Source of the DNA: Thermanaerothrix daxensis
GTDB lineage: Bacteria > Chloroflexota > Anaerolineae > Anaerolineales > Anaerolineaceae
Assembly (NCBI RefSeq): GCF_001306145.1
Contig: NZ_LGKO01000002.1
Location: forward strand, 992,001 to 1,056,000
Direction: 5' to 3'
DNA length: 64,000 bases
The position numbers and the translations under genes were made by a program. The notes under the pieces were generated by a model. It saw only the letters and a program-made list of their open reading frames with translations. It was not told where the DNA came from and ran no database searches. Every line of letters starts with the position of its first letter. Positions within the stretch are counted from its first letter, which is position 1. Positions 17,341 through 25,790 of this stretch are shown piece by piece.

Positions 17341-18879
17341 TCATGGAGATTCTGAAACCCGTGGCGCTGTGTAGAAGACATAAGGGGTATCAGGATAATA
17401 GTGCCAGGTTTTGCGCTGGGAAAACTCTTGAGAGAGAGCGGCATCTGTTTCAAAGCCACGGCTTATGGTGAACAAGAATGGGCTATCCATGAAAGGGCTG
17501 CTCAGGGTTGAGAGTGTGCCGTACTCGCGCCACGACTTGCCAATGTGTACAATCACCAGGGCAGGAGTGAGCGTTTGAGCCTGTGGCGATTCAAATGGAG
17601 TGAGTTGTGCTCGCGTGGCGCCGTATAACCCATGGAGTTGCCCCAGACGAGCGGGCAGGTAAAACCACACATTTGCCAGGATCAGCCCCATGCTGATCCC
17701 AGATACGAACCCAAATCGAAGGTAGCCCATTAAGCGTTGTTTGAAGGGAAGCGTGAAACTGGGTAACCTGCCTGCAAGACTGATTATGCCAACAGAAGTC
17801 AAGAATGTGGCGCTGATAAGGCCTTCATAATAGTATCGAGGACCAAAAACCCAGGCGCCAATCCAGTAGAAGCCGTAAGCCAGAATCAGGCTGGCACCCA
17901 GCGCAATCACCAGCCAGGCGGGGCGGTTTTTACGCGCTGCTACCAGTCCAACGGGTATAAAGAGCCAAGAGGTTTGTCCCCAGCCGAAAAGATCACTGCT
18001 GCCTGCTCTTAGGCTGAACAAGGTATTCACCCAAGCATGATGGGGTTGGTGCCCGTCAGAGTGCAAACCAATCCCTGGGCCGAATCCCACCCGATCGTAA
18101 GGCCACCACAGCGTGTAGGGATTGAGCCAAGGATTACCTGTGAGCGCATATTGCCAGAGAACCAAGAGAGAAGCCACGCTGCCTGCTATGGTCCCGATTA
18201 TAAGGATACGCTGGCGTGCCAGGGCAGGGCCGTGTAGAAGGATCAGAATTCCGTGCACGAAAAATGGAGCGGCTATGCCGAGCGCGGTCAGAGGTCGGGT
18301 GAGAGCCAGCAAGCCCAGGCTGAGTCCGGCCAAAAGAATCTTCAAACCCGAATAGCGTGATGATGATGAGGCAGTGGTAACATCCAGCCATGCCAGCGCA
18401 AAAGCCAGCGTGAGAAAGAAAGAGAAAGTGTGGGAGAGTAATGAGCCGGCGTTCATTAGGAAAAAGGGGGAAATAGCGGTTAGAAGTGCTGCCAATACGC
18501 CGTGGACGGGGGTCGTTAATTTACTGACCAGCCGAAAGGTAAGCCAGGTGCACCAGGCTGCCAGCAGGATATTCAAACCACCAGGATTGCCTAGGCGTAC
18601 GGCCAGCGAAAGAGCGGCTGGCCATCCTGGGGGATATTTACCGAAGCGGAACCCCTGATAATCTACTACGAAGGGCACCAAAAAGCATCGAGGACAAGAT
18701 GGGGAGGGGACCTTAATCTCTCCGCGCGCCATTACACGGGCTTCCCAGAGGTAGGCATATTCATCTTCAAGATGGGGAATGCCCTCAAATATATTTTGGG
18801 TGACTGCCAGGGTTAACCCACCAGAAAGCAGGGAGATGCCCAATGCCAGGATGAAAGCCAACCGGGAATCTGCTTTCAT
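17341..18879 (-). CDS. GT39/ArnT-like polytopic glycosyltransferase
   Basis: This 512-residue membrane protein has at least ten hydrophobic segments. It resembles lipid-phosphate-sugar-dependent GT-C enzymes (PMT/ArnT clan). The first extracytoplasmic loop has the acidic HLEDEYAYLW motif expected for the catalytic Asp/Glu pair, followed by FGKYPPGWP. The acceptor could be a protein, lipid or polysaccharide. It starts 12 bp after rimO on the same strand. Several exported proteins in the window have Thr/Pro-rich stretches that could be O-glycosylation targets, but nothing ties this enzyme to them. Confidence 0.7.
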   Translation of the reverse strand: MKADSRLAFILALGISLLSGGLTLAVTQNIFEGIPHLEDEYAYLWEARVMARGEIKVPSPSCPRCFLVPFVVDYQGFRFGKYPPGWPAALSLAVRLGNPGGLNILLAAWCTWLTFRLVSKLTTPVHGVLAALLTAISPFFLMNAGSLLSHTFSFFLTLAFALAWLDVTTASSSSRYSGLKILLAGLSLGLLALTRPLTALGIAAPFFVHGILILLHGPALARQRILIIGTIAGSVASLLVLWQYALTGNPWLNPYTLWWPYDRVGFGPGIGLHSDGHQPHHAWVNTLFSLRAGSSDLFGWGQTSWLFIPVGLVAARKNRPAWLVIALGASLILAYGFYWIGAWVFGPRYYYEGLISATFLTSVGIISLAGRLPSFTLPFKQRLMGYLRFGFVSGISMGLILANVWFYLPARLGQLHGLYGATRAQLTPFESPQAQTLTPALVIVHIGKSWREYGTLSTLSSPFMDSPFLFTISRGFETDAALSQEFSQRKTWHYYPDTPYVFYTAPRVSESP

Positions 18880-18891
18880 TTCGAATTCAGA

Positions 18892-20220
18892 TCATGGCGC
18901 GGGATGAGCAATCAGGTCGTTAGGCAAAGCGCTGTCTACGGTGACGGTGAGCATTTCGCCGGGGCTGTGCTGCCCGGGAATTAACACCAGACCATCCACT
19001 TCGGGAGCATCACGGTACGAGCGGCCAACAGATAGATCACGATTAGCACCTTCAATCAGCACAGTCAGGTTTTTACCGATCAGAGACTGATGAATTTGAA
19101 GTGAGATTTTGGATTGCAGTTCCATCAAGCGGTTATACCGCTCCTGTTTAATTTCAGGGGGTACGGGGTCGCCCAGGGGTTCGCTAGCAGTTCCAGGTTC
19201 AAAGGAGTAGGTAAAGGCGCCAACCCGGTCCAGTCGTACTTCAGTCAGAAAGTCGAGCAGTGTTTGGAATTCGGTTTCTGTTTCTCCTGGATACCCGACG
19301 ATAAACGTACTCCGAATTGCCAGGTCAGGCATTGCCCGGCGCATTTTCTCAATTGTCCGATAAACCCATTCCATATTAGCCGGGCGGCGCATCCTGCGCA
19401 GGATCTCGGGATGGGCATGTTGAAGGGGAATGTCCAGATAATGCAGAATTTGGGGATGGGAAGCCATCAAGTCAATCAACCGATCGGTGATGGCGCCAGG
19501 ATAAGTGTAGAGGAGGCGAATCCACGGAATTTCGGGGACTACTTTGACAAGATTTTCCAGCAAGGTAGCCAGCCCATCTTGCATTCCGAGATCATGACCG
19601 TAGTCGGTCGTGTCCTGGGCGATCAAAATCAATTCTTTAACCCCCGCCGCCTGAAGCTGGCGGGCTTCTTCGAGAATGACATCCATGGGGCGGCTGACCA
19701 ATGTGCCTTTGATGAGAGGAATTGCACAGAAGGCGCATGGACGCCGGCAGCCATCGGCGATCTTGAGGTAAGCGCTGACTCCCTCTACAGCAGCCCGGAG
19801 CACCCCCCGTTCGTCGCGCCCGACGGTTGCGTCGTTGGGGAGGTGGTAAAGCGGTTGAGGAGGATGGTTGTTCAAGCGTTCGACCAATTCGAGAATATCC
19901 ATCCAGCGACGGGTGCCGAGCATCCCGTCAATACCGGGGACCTCTTGGGCAACTTGTTCACGATAACGCTGCGTTAAGCAGCCTGTGGCGATCAACATTT
20001 GGCCTTTGCGTTTTTTGCGGGCCAGCTTAGCCAGTGTATTTAGGGATTCTTCACGCGCGGGCTGGATGAAGCCACAAGTGTTGACAATAAGAAATTTTGC
20101 CTCGCGAGGATTATCTATGGCTTCATATCCTGCGCGCTGGAGCAGGGCAGCCATTGAGTGCGAATCCACCGTGTTTTTAGCGCAGCCTAACGATACCAGG
20201 TAAAAGGTTTTCTCACTCAT
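18892..20220 (-). CDS. rimO: Ribosomal protein S12 methylthiotransferase
   Basis: The 442-residue radical-SAM enzyme adds a methylthio group to an Asp of ribosomal protein S12. Three domains are visible. The N-terminal UPF0004 domain has the auxiliary-cluster cysteines (SLGCAKN, NTCGF, ATGCLTQR). The radical SAM domain has CRRPCAFC. The C-terminal TRAM domain starts near residue 375. RimO is preferred over MiaB because of GRSYRDAPEVDG near the C terminus and the S-L-G-C-A-K-N start. Its ATG overlaps the stop of the upstream RodZ-like gene by 4 bp. Confidence 0.93.
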   Translation of the reverse strand: MSEKTFYLVSLGCAKNTVDSHSMAALLQRAGYEAIDNPREAKFLIVNTCGFIQPAREESLNTLAKLARKKRKGQMLIATGCLTQRYREQVAQEVPGIDGMLGTRRWMDILELVERLNNHPPQPLYHLPNDATVGRDERGVLRAAVEGVSAYLKIADGCRRPCAFCAIPLIKGTLVSRPMDVILEEARQLQAAGVKELILIAQDTTDYGHDLGMQDGLATLLENLVKVVPEIPWIRLLYTYPGAITDRLIDLMASHPQILHYLDIPLQHAHPEILRRMRRPANMEWVYRTIEKMRRAMPDLAIRSTFIVGYPGETETEFQTLLDFLTEVRLDRVGAFTYSFEPGTASEPLGDPVPPEIKQERYNRLMELQSKISLQIHQSLIGKNLTVLIEGANRDLSVGRSYRDAPEVDGLVLIPGQHSPGEMLTVTVDSALPNDLIAHPAP

Positions 20221-21587
20221 GGGATCAGGGGGGTAATGGTGGGAGTCGGTTGGGTTGGGGTAGGAGTGGGAGTTAACGTGGGCGGGGGTGTAATTGTTGG
20301 TGTGGTCGTTGTTTGTGGCGTAGGGGTGAGAAGTCCCTCTGCGGTGAAAATTCGATACACAGGTTCCCCCATGGCTCCGGGGACACCCAGATCGGATTGA
20401 TTGAAAACAAGGCGCAGACCAGCGCCGTTTCCGGTGCTGAATTCAATCCGCTGTCTGGCTCCGAATGCATAGACCTGACCGGGGGTTGTGCGACCCTCAA
20501 ATGCAACTTTATCATCTGTGACGACCCGCATCCAGACGCGTAATTGAGCCACCACGTTGAGTTGCAATGGGGCATTGATTGGTGCCGGCGTGAGGGTTTC
20601 GGTTGGGGTCTCCTCAAGAAGTGCTCCTGGTGCCTCTGGGCTGCTACCGGAGGCCTCGAGGGAGATTTCTGATGTGGGGGTGAATGACTGGACTGGGGCA
20701 GAGGGAGCCAGGGCGAGCACCTCGGCAATGGAAGGAGGGGTGGGTTGATTCTTGGCGCTCTGAGCGGCGGAGATGCGGATGGCTCCCCATACTGTAAAGC
20801 CTAAAAGGGCGACAATAAAACCAATTGCAATGATCAAATCGGGTGAGAGAATTCGCCGCCAGGAGAGCGTAGGGGCTGAAACTGGGGCGGCTGATTGAGT
20901 AGTCCCAGACCGCCCAGGTCCTTTTTGCGCGAGGGTACGTTCTAAACGGCGTTGCTGGAGCGCTTCGGCAAAGCGCAGAAGTACCTGATCCTTATCCAGT
21001 CCAAGAAAAGCAGCATAATTTTGCAGCATGCCGCGTGCATGAACCAGAGAGGGCAATTGATCCATCTGAGCGGCTTCAAGAGCGGCAAGGTGGTGGGAGC
21101 GAATGTGTGTGGCCGAAGCGGCTTCTTGTAAGGTAAGTCCCAGGCGTTCGCGTTGTTGCCGTAAGGTGAGACCAATTTCCTGGAAAAGTTGCTCAGAAGA
21201 TGAAGTAGTGGAAGGGCTTTTGGGTTGGGAGGTGGCCCAATAATCTATCACCTGTTCGTCCGGTTCTGGGGTCGGGGGTTCTTGGGTTGAGGATGAGGCA
21301 ATGGCAACGACAGAGTTTTCCCCTTGAGTGGGTGTGCCGGTATCTTCTGCGCCTCCCTTCTTCCCTTCCCAGAGGTCAAGCAAGGGCTGACTTGGGATTT
21401 TCAAGAACCCCGCATAAAGTCGTAGAAAGCCCCGCGCCTGAACCATTGAAGGAAGAAGGTCCAGGCGATCATCTTCCAACGCTTCCAGGTAGGCCACCCG
21501 AATATGGGTGGCCTGCGCAACCTGCTCTAGCGAAATGTTGCGCTCTAGGCGGGCTTTTCTGAGAACTGATCCGACCGTTTCGGTCAT
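20217..21587 (-). CDS. RodZ-like protein with two N-terminal helix-turn-helix domains
   Basis: The 456-residue protein has two RodZ-type HTH domains in tandem (about 1-68 and 135-205), each with the pattern LxxARxxRxxSLEQ/TLQExAxATHIRxxxLxALE and a similar second half (PSMVQARGFL, PSLVHARGML). One transmembrane helix follows near residue 265, then a periplasmic linker, a DUF4115-like beta domain and a Thr/Pro-rich tail. RodZ usually has a single HTH and links MreB to the membrane. The ATG at 21587 matches the family start (MTETVGSVLRKAR). It is translationally coupled to rimO. No mreB is in view. Confidence 0.8.
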   Translation of the reverse strand: MTETVGSVLRKARLERNISLEQVAQATHIRVAYLEALEDDRLDLLPSMVQARGFLRLYAGFLKIPSQPLLDLWEGKKGGAEDTGTPTQGENSVVAIASSSTQEPPTPEPDEQVIDYWATSQPKSPSTTSSSEQLFQEIGLTLRQQRERLGLTLQEAASATHIRSHHLAALEAAQMDQLPSLVHARGMLQNYAAFLGLDKDQVLLRFAEALQQRRLERTLAQKGPGRSGTTQSAAPVSAPTLSWRRILSPDLIIAIGFIVALLGFTVWGAIRISAAQSAKNQPTPPSIAEVLALAPSAPVQSFTPTSEISLEASGSSPEAPGALLEETPTETLTPAPINAPLQLNVVAQLRVWMRVVTDDKVAFEGRTTPGQVYAFGARQRIEFSTGNGAGLRLVFNQSDLGVPGAMGEPVYRIFTAEGLLTPTPQTTTTPTITPPPTLTPTPTPTQPTPTITPLIP

Positions 21588-21606
21588 GGTCTTTGGCTTC
21601 TGGTTC

Positions 21607-21649
21607 AAAAAAAGACCGGCCTATCAGCACATGGCTGGGTCTGGCCGGT
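21607..21649 (-). terminator. Rho-independent terminator after rplI
   Basis: On the minus strand a 7-bp stem ACCGGCC/GGCCGGT, with an inner CAGC/GCTG stem, is followed by seven T residues (A run at 21607-21613 on the plus strand). It lies 26 bp after the rplI stop and 20 bp before the RodZ-like ATG, so rplI is probably a separate transcript. Confidence 0.85.
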
Positions 21650-21675
21650 TAGGATGACTGGTAAAATCACAGGCT

Positions 21676-22197
21676 TCAATGGGTCGCTTCTTCAACGGAT
21701 TGAGAGGTGACTTCTTCGCCAGAGGTTGCTTCTTCCTCAAGGACTACAACTTCTCCTTCGCGATGCACGATAATACGCACCTCGGGAAGAAGGTCCACGG
21801 TTAGGCGCACACGGGCGTGATGTTCCCCCAGTGTGCGGATGGGCTCGGTTTCAACCTGATGCCGGTTGATCTGTGTACCTAATTTTTGATTGATGGACTC
21901 AGCAATCATTTGGGGGGTGACTGAGCCGTAGAGCTTCCCCGTTTCACTAGCACGAGCCGGGAAGGTGAGCACCAATCCATTGATGCGCTGAGCCAAACCG
22001 GACAACTCGTTGTTCAGCGCCGCTCGGCGCGCTGCAGCCTGCGCACGGATGGCTTCTGCGCGCTTGAGCGCACCCGGAGTTGCCAGGATTGCCAGCCCCT
22101 GGGGAATAAGGTAGTTTCGCGCGTAACCGTCAGCAACCTTCTTGACGTCTCCAGCACGCCCTAACTTATACACATCCTTGATCAATAACACCTTCAT
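21676..22197 (-). CDS. rplI: 50S ribosomal protein L9
   Basis: The 173-residue protein has the L9 N-terminal domain ([36 protein letters not shown]), the long connecting helix rich in Ala/Arg, and the C-terminal RNA-binding domain. It is about 25 residues longer than usual because of an acidic Glu/Thr/Ser tail ([14 protein letters not shown] and on). rpsR and ssb, frequent neighbours, are absent. It is divergent from the phasin-like gene and ends in its own terminator. Confidence 0.95.
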   Translation of the reverse strand: MKVLLIKDVYKLGRAGDVKKVADGYARNYLIPQGLAILATPGALKRAEAIRAQAAARRAALNNELSGLAQRINGLVLTFPARASETGKLYGSVTPQMIAESINQKLGTQINRHQVETEPIRTLGEHHARVRLTVDLLPEVRIIVHREGEVVVLEEEATSGEEVTSQSVEEATH

Positions 22198-22319
22198 GGT
22201 TTCAAGCCCTTTCTTTGTCTAGAGTTTAGTTGCCATTCTGGCAGCACTACGATGAAGGGTACAACATCGCATGCAGGCGGATTGTACCAAAAGGTTGCAA
22301 ATTCGTCAAATTTTTGGTC

Positions 22320-22348
22320 TTGACTTTTATGACGCGTTGCGTTATAGT
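22320..22348 (+). promoter_or_regulatory. Promoter of the phasin-phaR operon
   Basis: The -35 box TTGACT (22320-22325) and -10 box TATAGT (22343-22348) have an optimal 17-bp spacer. The start of transcription is predicted near 22355. Both palindromic operator candidates overlap it. Confidence 0.75.
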
Positions 22349-22369
22349 GTAAATAACGCGTTGCGTTAT
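22329..22369. promoter_or_regulatory. Two tandem 17-bp palindromic operator candidates
   Basis: The second copy (22353-22369) is a perfect inverted repeat, ATAACGC-GTT-GCGTTAT. The first (22329-22345) is ATGACGC-GTT-GCGTTAT with one mismatch. Centres are 24 bp apart. Copy one covers the spacer and edge of the -10 box, and copy two covers the transcription start, as expected for a repressor. PhaR is the obvious candidate binder because it is encoded in this operon and PhaR-type proteins repress phasin genes elsewhere. Confidence 0.7.
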
Positions 22370-22386
22370 TAGAACGGAGGTGTGAA

Positions 22387-22749
22387 ATGGCACGTACAAA
22401 ACCCGAGGCCCAACCCGAACCTGAGCGTGAGGCTCCACCATCATGGTATGAACTCTCGCGAAAAATCCTATTGGCGAGTATTGGGGCGGCCGCTCTGGCT
22501 AAGGATGAAATTGTCCAGTTTATTGAGCGGCTGGTTGAAAAAGGGGAAATTGTGGAGCGTGACGCTCGCCGTCTGATCCAGGAAGTGCTTGAGGAGCGCG
22601 AACGTCTGGAACAGGAGCGTAAGGCTAAACAAACCCAAGTGGGTACTGCGTCCCCGGCTACAAAGGCAGATATCGAAGCCTTAAGTGCCCGCATAGCGGA
22701 GTTACAGAAACGGATTGAAGAACTTCGCAAACAACAGCAACAAGGTTAG
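22387..22749 (+). CDS. Phasin-family protein (polyhydroxyalkanoate granule-associated type)
   Basis: This 120-residue protein has a short Pro/Glu-rich start, a hydrophobic-amphipathic segment (SRKILLASIGAAALAKDE) and a long charged coiled coil to the C terminus, which is the layout of the PhaF/PhaI-like phasin group. Phasins coat polyester granules. The next gene is a PhaR-type regulator, which supports the call. No PHA synthase is in the window, so binding another surface cannot be excluded. A strong GGAGGTG ribosome-binding site precedes the ATG. Confidence 0.75.
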   Translation: MARTKPEAQPEPEREAPPSWYELSRKILLASIGAAALAKDEIVQFIERLVEKGEIVERDARRLIQEVLEERERLEQERKAKQTQVGTASPATKADIEALSARIAELQKRIEELRKQQQQG

Positions 22750-22759
22750 GTTCATCTGA

Positions 22760-23305
22760 ATGGTGGAGATTCTTATCAAACGTTACAACAACCGCAAGTT
22801 ATACAATACTGCACAACGGTGCTATGTAACGCTTGAGGATATCGCGAATTACATTGCATTGGGACACACTGTAAAAGTGGTGGATCATGAAAGTGGGCAG
22901 GATTTTACCACCACGATTTTAGCCCAGGTCATTGTGGATCAGGAACGGCGCTTGGGTGGCTTGCTACCCCGATCTCTGCTATCACGCTTGATTCGTATTG
23001 GCGAATCTCATGTGAACGAGTTGAGCGAGAGTCTTCAGGCGTTTCTGGCTCCTCAAGAATTTGTCAATCGTCATATTCGTCTCCGCCTCGAACGCCTAAA
23101 GAGACGAGGTGACCTGGACGAGAGCGAATTTGAGCGCCTGATAATGGGATTGCTTGACCCTGAAATTCAGATTGAAGGGGCAAAATCCTGCCAGGACTCT
23201 GAAGACGAATCCAAAGAGGTACACTCCGAAATTGAGCAGCTCTGGCAGGACCTCGAGGCTTTGGAGAGGGCGGTAGATGCTCTCGCCCGCCCTCCCAAGT
23301 CTTGA
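22760..23305 (+). CDS. PhaR-type polyhydroxyalkanoate synthesis regulator
   Basis: This 181-residue protein starts with the PHB/PHA accumulation regulator DNA-binding domain (about residues 3-64), with the signature IKRYNNRKLYNT, YVTLEDIANYI and GQDFTTTILAQVI. The remainder is helical and charged, with a coiled-coil end. PhaR is a repressor that binds DNA and PHA granules in proteobacteria. It lies 10 bp after the phasin gene in one operon, so it probably controls both through the palindromes at 22329-22369. Ligand sensing here is inferred only. Confidence 0.85.
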   Translation: MVEILIKRYNNRKLYNTAQRCYVTLEDIANYIALGHTVKVVDHESGQDFTTTILAQVIVDQERRLGGLLPRSLLSRLIRIGESHVNELSESLQAFLAPQEFVNRHIRLRLERLKRRGDLDESEFERLIMGLLDPEIQIEGAKSCQDSEDESKEVHSEIEQLWQDLEALERAVDALARPPKS

Positions 23306-23317
23306 GGTTGTGACTTT

Positions 23318-25003
23318 TTAATGCAGCGCCTGAGGGATAAAGGCTCCAAAGAAGCGCTTGAAAATCTCAAATCGGCCGGTGCGTCCAACGTGATTAGGAT
23401 GGTTTTCCTCCCAGAGCGCACTTAAGGTGGCTACGACATCATTGGCATCCAGGGTGGAGCCATCTACGAATCGAACACCTGGGCGCAAGTGGAATGTCCA
23501 TTCTGTGGCCTCCGAATTAGCCTCCCAGGCCTCGGCCAGGCCAGGGCGGATCGTGGTGCCGCCAGGTTCGTATTCTACCAGCGTGCTGTAGAGCAACCGG
23601 GTCACGCGCAAGGTGTTGGGGTCACTTTCGTCGGCTGGCCAGAGCGATTCGGGTTCACGGCTTTGGGTGATGCGAATCTGTCCGTCGGCGGAGCGCATTT
23701 CTTCGAAATTTTCATTAACAGGCCCAATGCGCTGGCCTTGAATTGTGGTACGAAAGGCGTAAATCCCATTTGTATGGGCAATGGGGATGGCTGGGACCAA
23801 CTTTATAATGCTTTCATTAATCCGGTCGTAAATCCTCTGGCGTTCCTGTGGGTCGGATGTTTGGGCTGCACGTTGAATGAGACTAACCAATTCGGGGTAG
23901 GGGGAGCCCAGAGGTGTTGACTCATTGATGAAGACTCGAGAGAAGAAATCATCGGGATCGGCGTAGGTGGCGCTCCAGGTGGCTAAGAATAGAGGAGCGC
24001 TGCCGGTGCGGAGGACTTGATTATAAGCCGCCGAATCCAGCGGTCTGAGCGTGACCTTTAGCCCCAGTGAGTTGAGTTGTAATTTGATCTGCTGGGCGAG
24101 CATTTCTATATAGGGGGCATCCAGGGGCGGGTTGGAGGGATAGACAATAACCAGTTCTTGGCTCCAATCGAACCCGCTCTGCCTTAATAGGTCCTGGGCT
24201 TCCTTAGGGTTGTAATCCAGCCAGTTTAATCCCGGTGTGTACCCCAGGTTCATGGCTGGTGGGAGGAATTGATTGGCCAGAACTGAGTCGGAGGCTAATC
24301 CATAAGCAATCAAGCGAGGGCGGTTCAGCGCCATGGCGATGGCGGTACGTACGCGCACATCGTCAAAGGGCTTGATCTGATTGTTGAATCCCAGATAAGT
24401 AACATTCAACGCAGTTTGATAAACCGGGGCTACCCCCACAAAAGTCTCGAGTGTGGGTAAGAAGTTCGCACTCAGACCGTCAATCGCATCCGTTTGCGCA
24501 TTGCGCAGGAGGACGATTCGTGAGATGACCGAGCCTTGCCAGTTGATGATAATTTTCTGACTCTTGGGAGGTACTCCCCAATAATCGGGATTGCGCTCCA
24601 GCACAATCTGTTGACCAGGGTCATAACGTAGCAGGCGATAGGGCCCACTGGCGTTAGGAACCCGACTCAGTTCTACTGAATTTCCACCATGCCGGTTCAA
24701 GTAATCGCTATCCTGGATGGCAAAGACCGGGTAAGCCAGTTTGGCCGGGAGAGCGGCGTCGGGACGACAGAGGGTGAGACGCACCGTGTTCAAGTCAACC
24801 GCCTCAATGGCTTTGATAAGCCCCCCATAGGAACAATCATTCGTATAGGCTCGAGAGAGCTCAGGTGGAGCAGCCCCACGGACAATTTGAAAACCTTCGC
24901 TCTGGCAGGCTGTAAGCGAGAACACAAGCAGTAGAAGAGCCAGCCAGATCGGAATCGAGGCTAGAGATGGAAATGAGGGAGAGAATAGAGAATCTCGCTT
25001 CAT
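23318..25003 (-). CDS. Circularly permuted family 5 extracellular solute-binding lipoprotein
   Basis: The 561-residue protein has a lipoprotein signal ending in LTAC (Cys33) and belongs to SBP_bac_5 (oligopeptide/nickel type). The segment order is rotated. Residues 58-450 start with SYGGLIKAIEAVDL and run through GPYRLLRYDPGQQIVLERNPDYWG, LGFNNQIKPFDDVRVR and the DPQERQRIYD helix, normally the middle and end of the family. Residues 451-561 then supply what is normally the mature N terminus: GQIRITQSREPESL, LLYSTLVEYEPGG, RPGLAEAWE, WTFHLRPGVRFVDGS and ANDVVATLS. All parts are present once. No permease or ATPase gene is adjacent. The ligand is unknown. Confidence 0.88.
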   Translation of the reverse strand: MKRDSLFSPSFPSLASIPIWLALLLLVFSLTACQSEGFQIVRGAAPPELSRAYTNDCSYGGLIKAIEAVDLNTVRLTLCRPDAALPAKLAYPVFAIQDSDYLNRHGGNSVELSRVPNASGPYRLLRYDPGQQIVLERNPDYWGVPPKSQKIIINWQGSVISRIVLLRNAQTDAIDGLSANFLPTLETFVGVAPVYQTALNVTYLGFNNQIKPFDDVRVRTAIAMALNRPRLIAYGLASDSVLANQFLPPAMNLGYTPGLNWLDYNPKEAQDLLRQSGFDWSQELVIVYPSNPPLDAPYIEMLAQQIKLQLNSLGLKVTLRPLDSAAYNQVLRTGSAPLFLATWSATYADPDDFFSRVFINESTPLGSPYPELVSLIQRAAQTSDPQERQRIYDRINESIIKLVPAIPIAHTNGIYAFRTTIQGQRIGPVNENFEEMRSADGQIRITQSREPESLWPADESDPNTLRVTRLLYSTLVEYEPGGTTIRPGLAEAWEANSEATEWTFHLRPGVRFVDGSTLDANDVVATLSALWEENHPNHVGRTGRFEIFKRFFGAFIPQALH

Positions 25004-25152
25004 GAGGGCATATCCTGCCGTGGAGAAGGGTTGAGAGGAAAGGTCTTTTTGATTATAAGAGATTGAAGGAAATTTGCACCTGACAGATTGGTAAGGTGGG
25101 CGGTCGCGGGCTCTTGTTTTCGTAAGGAGAATGTGGAATAATCACGACCGTT

Positions 25153-25722
25153 ATGCGAGGTTTCAAGAATGTCACATACTATCTAAGGCGTATTCTTGCC
25201 TTCGACGCACAGTTGAGCTATGCGCTGGGACGGTGGTCCAGACGTAGCCATGTGAGGAAAGTGGCTCGCCTACTTTCACACTCGGCGGATTCCTGGGTGT
25301 GGCTCATTGGATTCCTTGGAGTGGGGCTTTTGGACCCTGCACGGCGTTGCTCGGCATGGATAGGGTGGGGGATCGTTTTTTCGTTGGCGGTTTTTATCTA
25401 TGTGCTAAAGATTCTGATCCGCCGTCAGCGTCCTCGCCCGGAGAGCGGTTGGATTTACCTGCTGACTGATGGGCATTCGTTTCCTTCTGGTCATGCGGCG
25501 AGGGTTATGTTGTTGGTGGTTTTGTCTATACCAATTGGGCAACCCGTGCTGGTTCTGGGGCTTGTTCTCTGGGCTGTTCTGGTGGCTCTCTCGCGATTGG
25601 TTCTTGGAGTACATTTTGTTTCAGATGTCCTTGTGGGCATGATCCTGGGGGGTGGTTGGGGTGGGGTAGCGTTGACCCTTTACCCAGGCATGCATTCCAT
25701 TTGTAAGGCATGGGGTTTTTAA
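25153..25722 (+). CDS. PAP2-family membrane phosphatase
   Basis: The 189-residue membrane protein has the three phosphatase motifs of the PAP2/lipid phosphatase family: KILIRRQRPRP, PSGHAAR and SRLVLGVHFVSDVLVG, with the catalytic histidines in motifs two and three. About five transmembrane helices are predicted. Likely substrates are undecaprenyl pyrophosphate or phosphatidic acid derivatives, which cannot be separated from sequence. It is divergent from the permuted solute-binding gene and ends in a strong terminator. Confidence 0.88.
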   Translation: MRGFKNVTYYLRRILAFDAQLSYALGRWSRRSHVRKVARLLSHSADSWVWLIGFLGVGLLDPARRCSAWIGWGIVFSLAVFIYVLKILIRRQRPRPESGWIYLLTDGHSFPSGHAARVMLLVVLSIPIGQPVLVLGLVLWAVLVALSRLVLGVHFVSDVLVGMILGGGWGGVALTLYPGMHSICKAWGF

Positions 25723-25728
25723 CGAGAA

Positions 25729-25762
25729 ACGAGGTGCGATAGGCAAAACGCACCTCGTCATT
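25729..25762. terminator. Bidirectional terminator between PAP2 and ATP-grasp genes
   Basis: A perfect 10-bp stem, ACGAGGTGCG (25729-25738) with CGCACCTCGT (25749-25758), has a 10-nt loop and is followed by CATTTT. It lies in the 68-bp gap between convergent genes. Confidence 0.8.
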
Positions 25763-25790
25763 TTATGAGTTGGGTGAGAAGCTAAAGACC

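Noticed and set aside
19114-19977. Open frame of 287 codons on the plus strand inside rimO
   Set aside because: It lies wholly antisense to rimO, which has every radical-SAM and TRAM motif. The plus-strand translation shows no family and looks like reverse-complement noise.
22194-22730. Minus-strand open frame of 178 codons over the phasin gene and its promoter
   Set aside because: It is Ser/Arg rich, antisense to a clear phasin-like gene, and would run through the promoter and operators.
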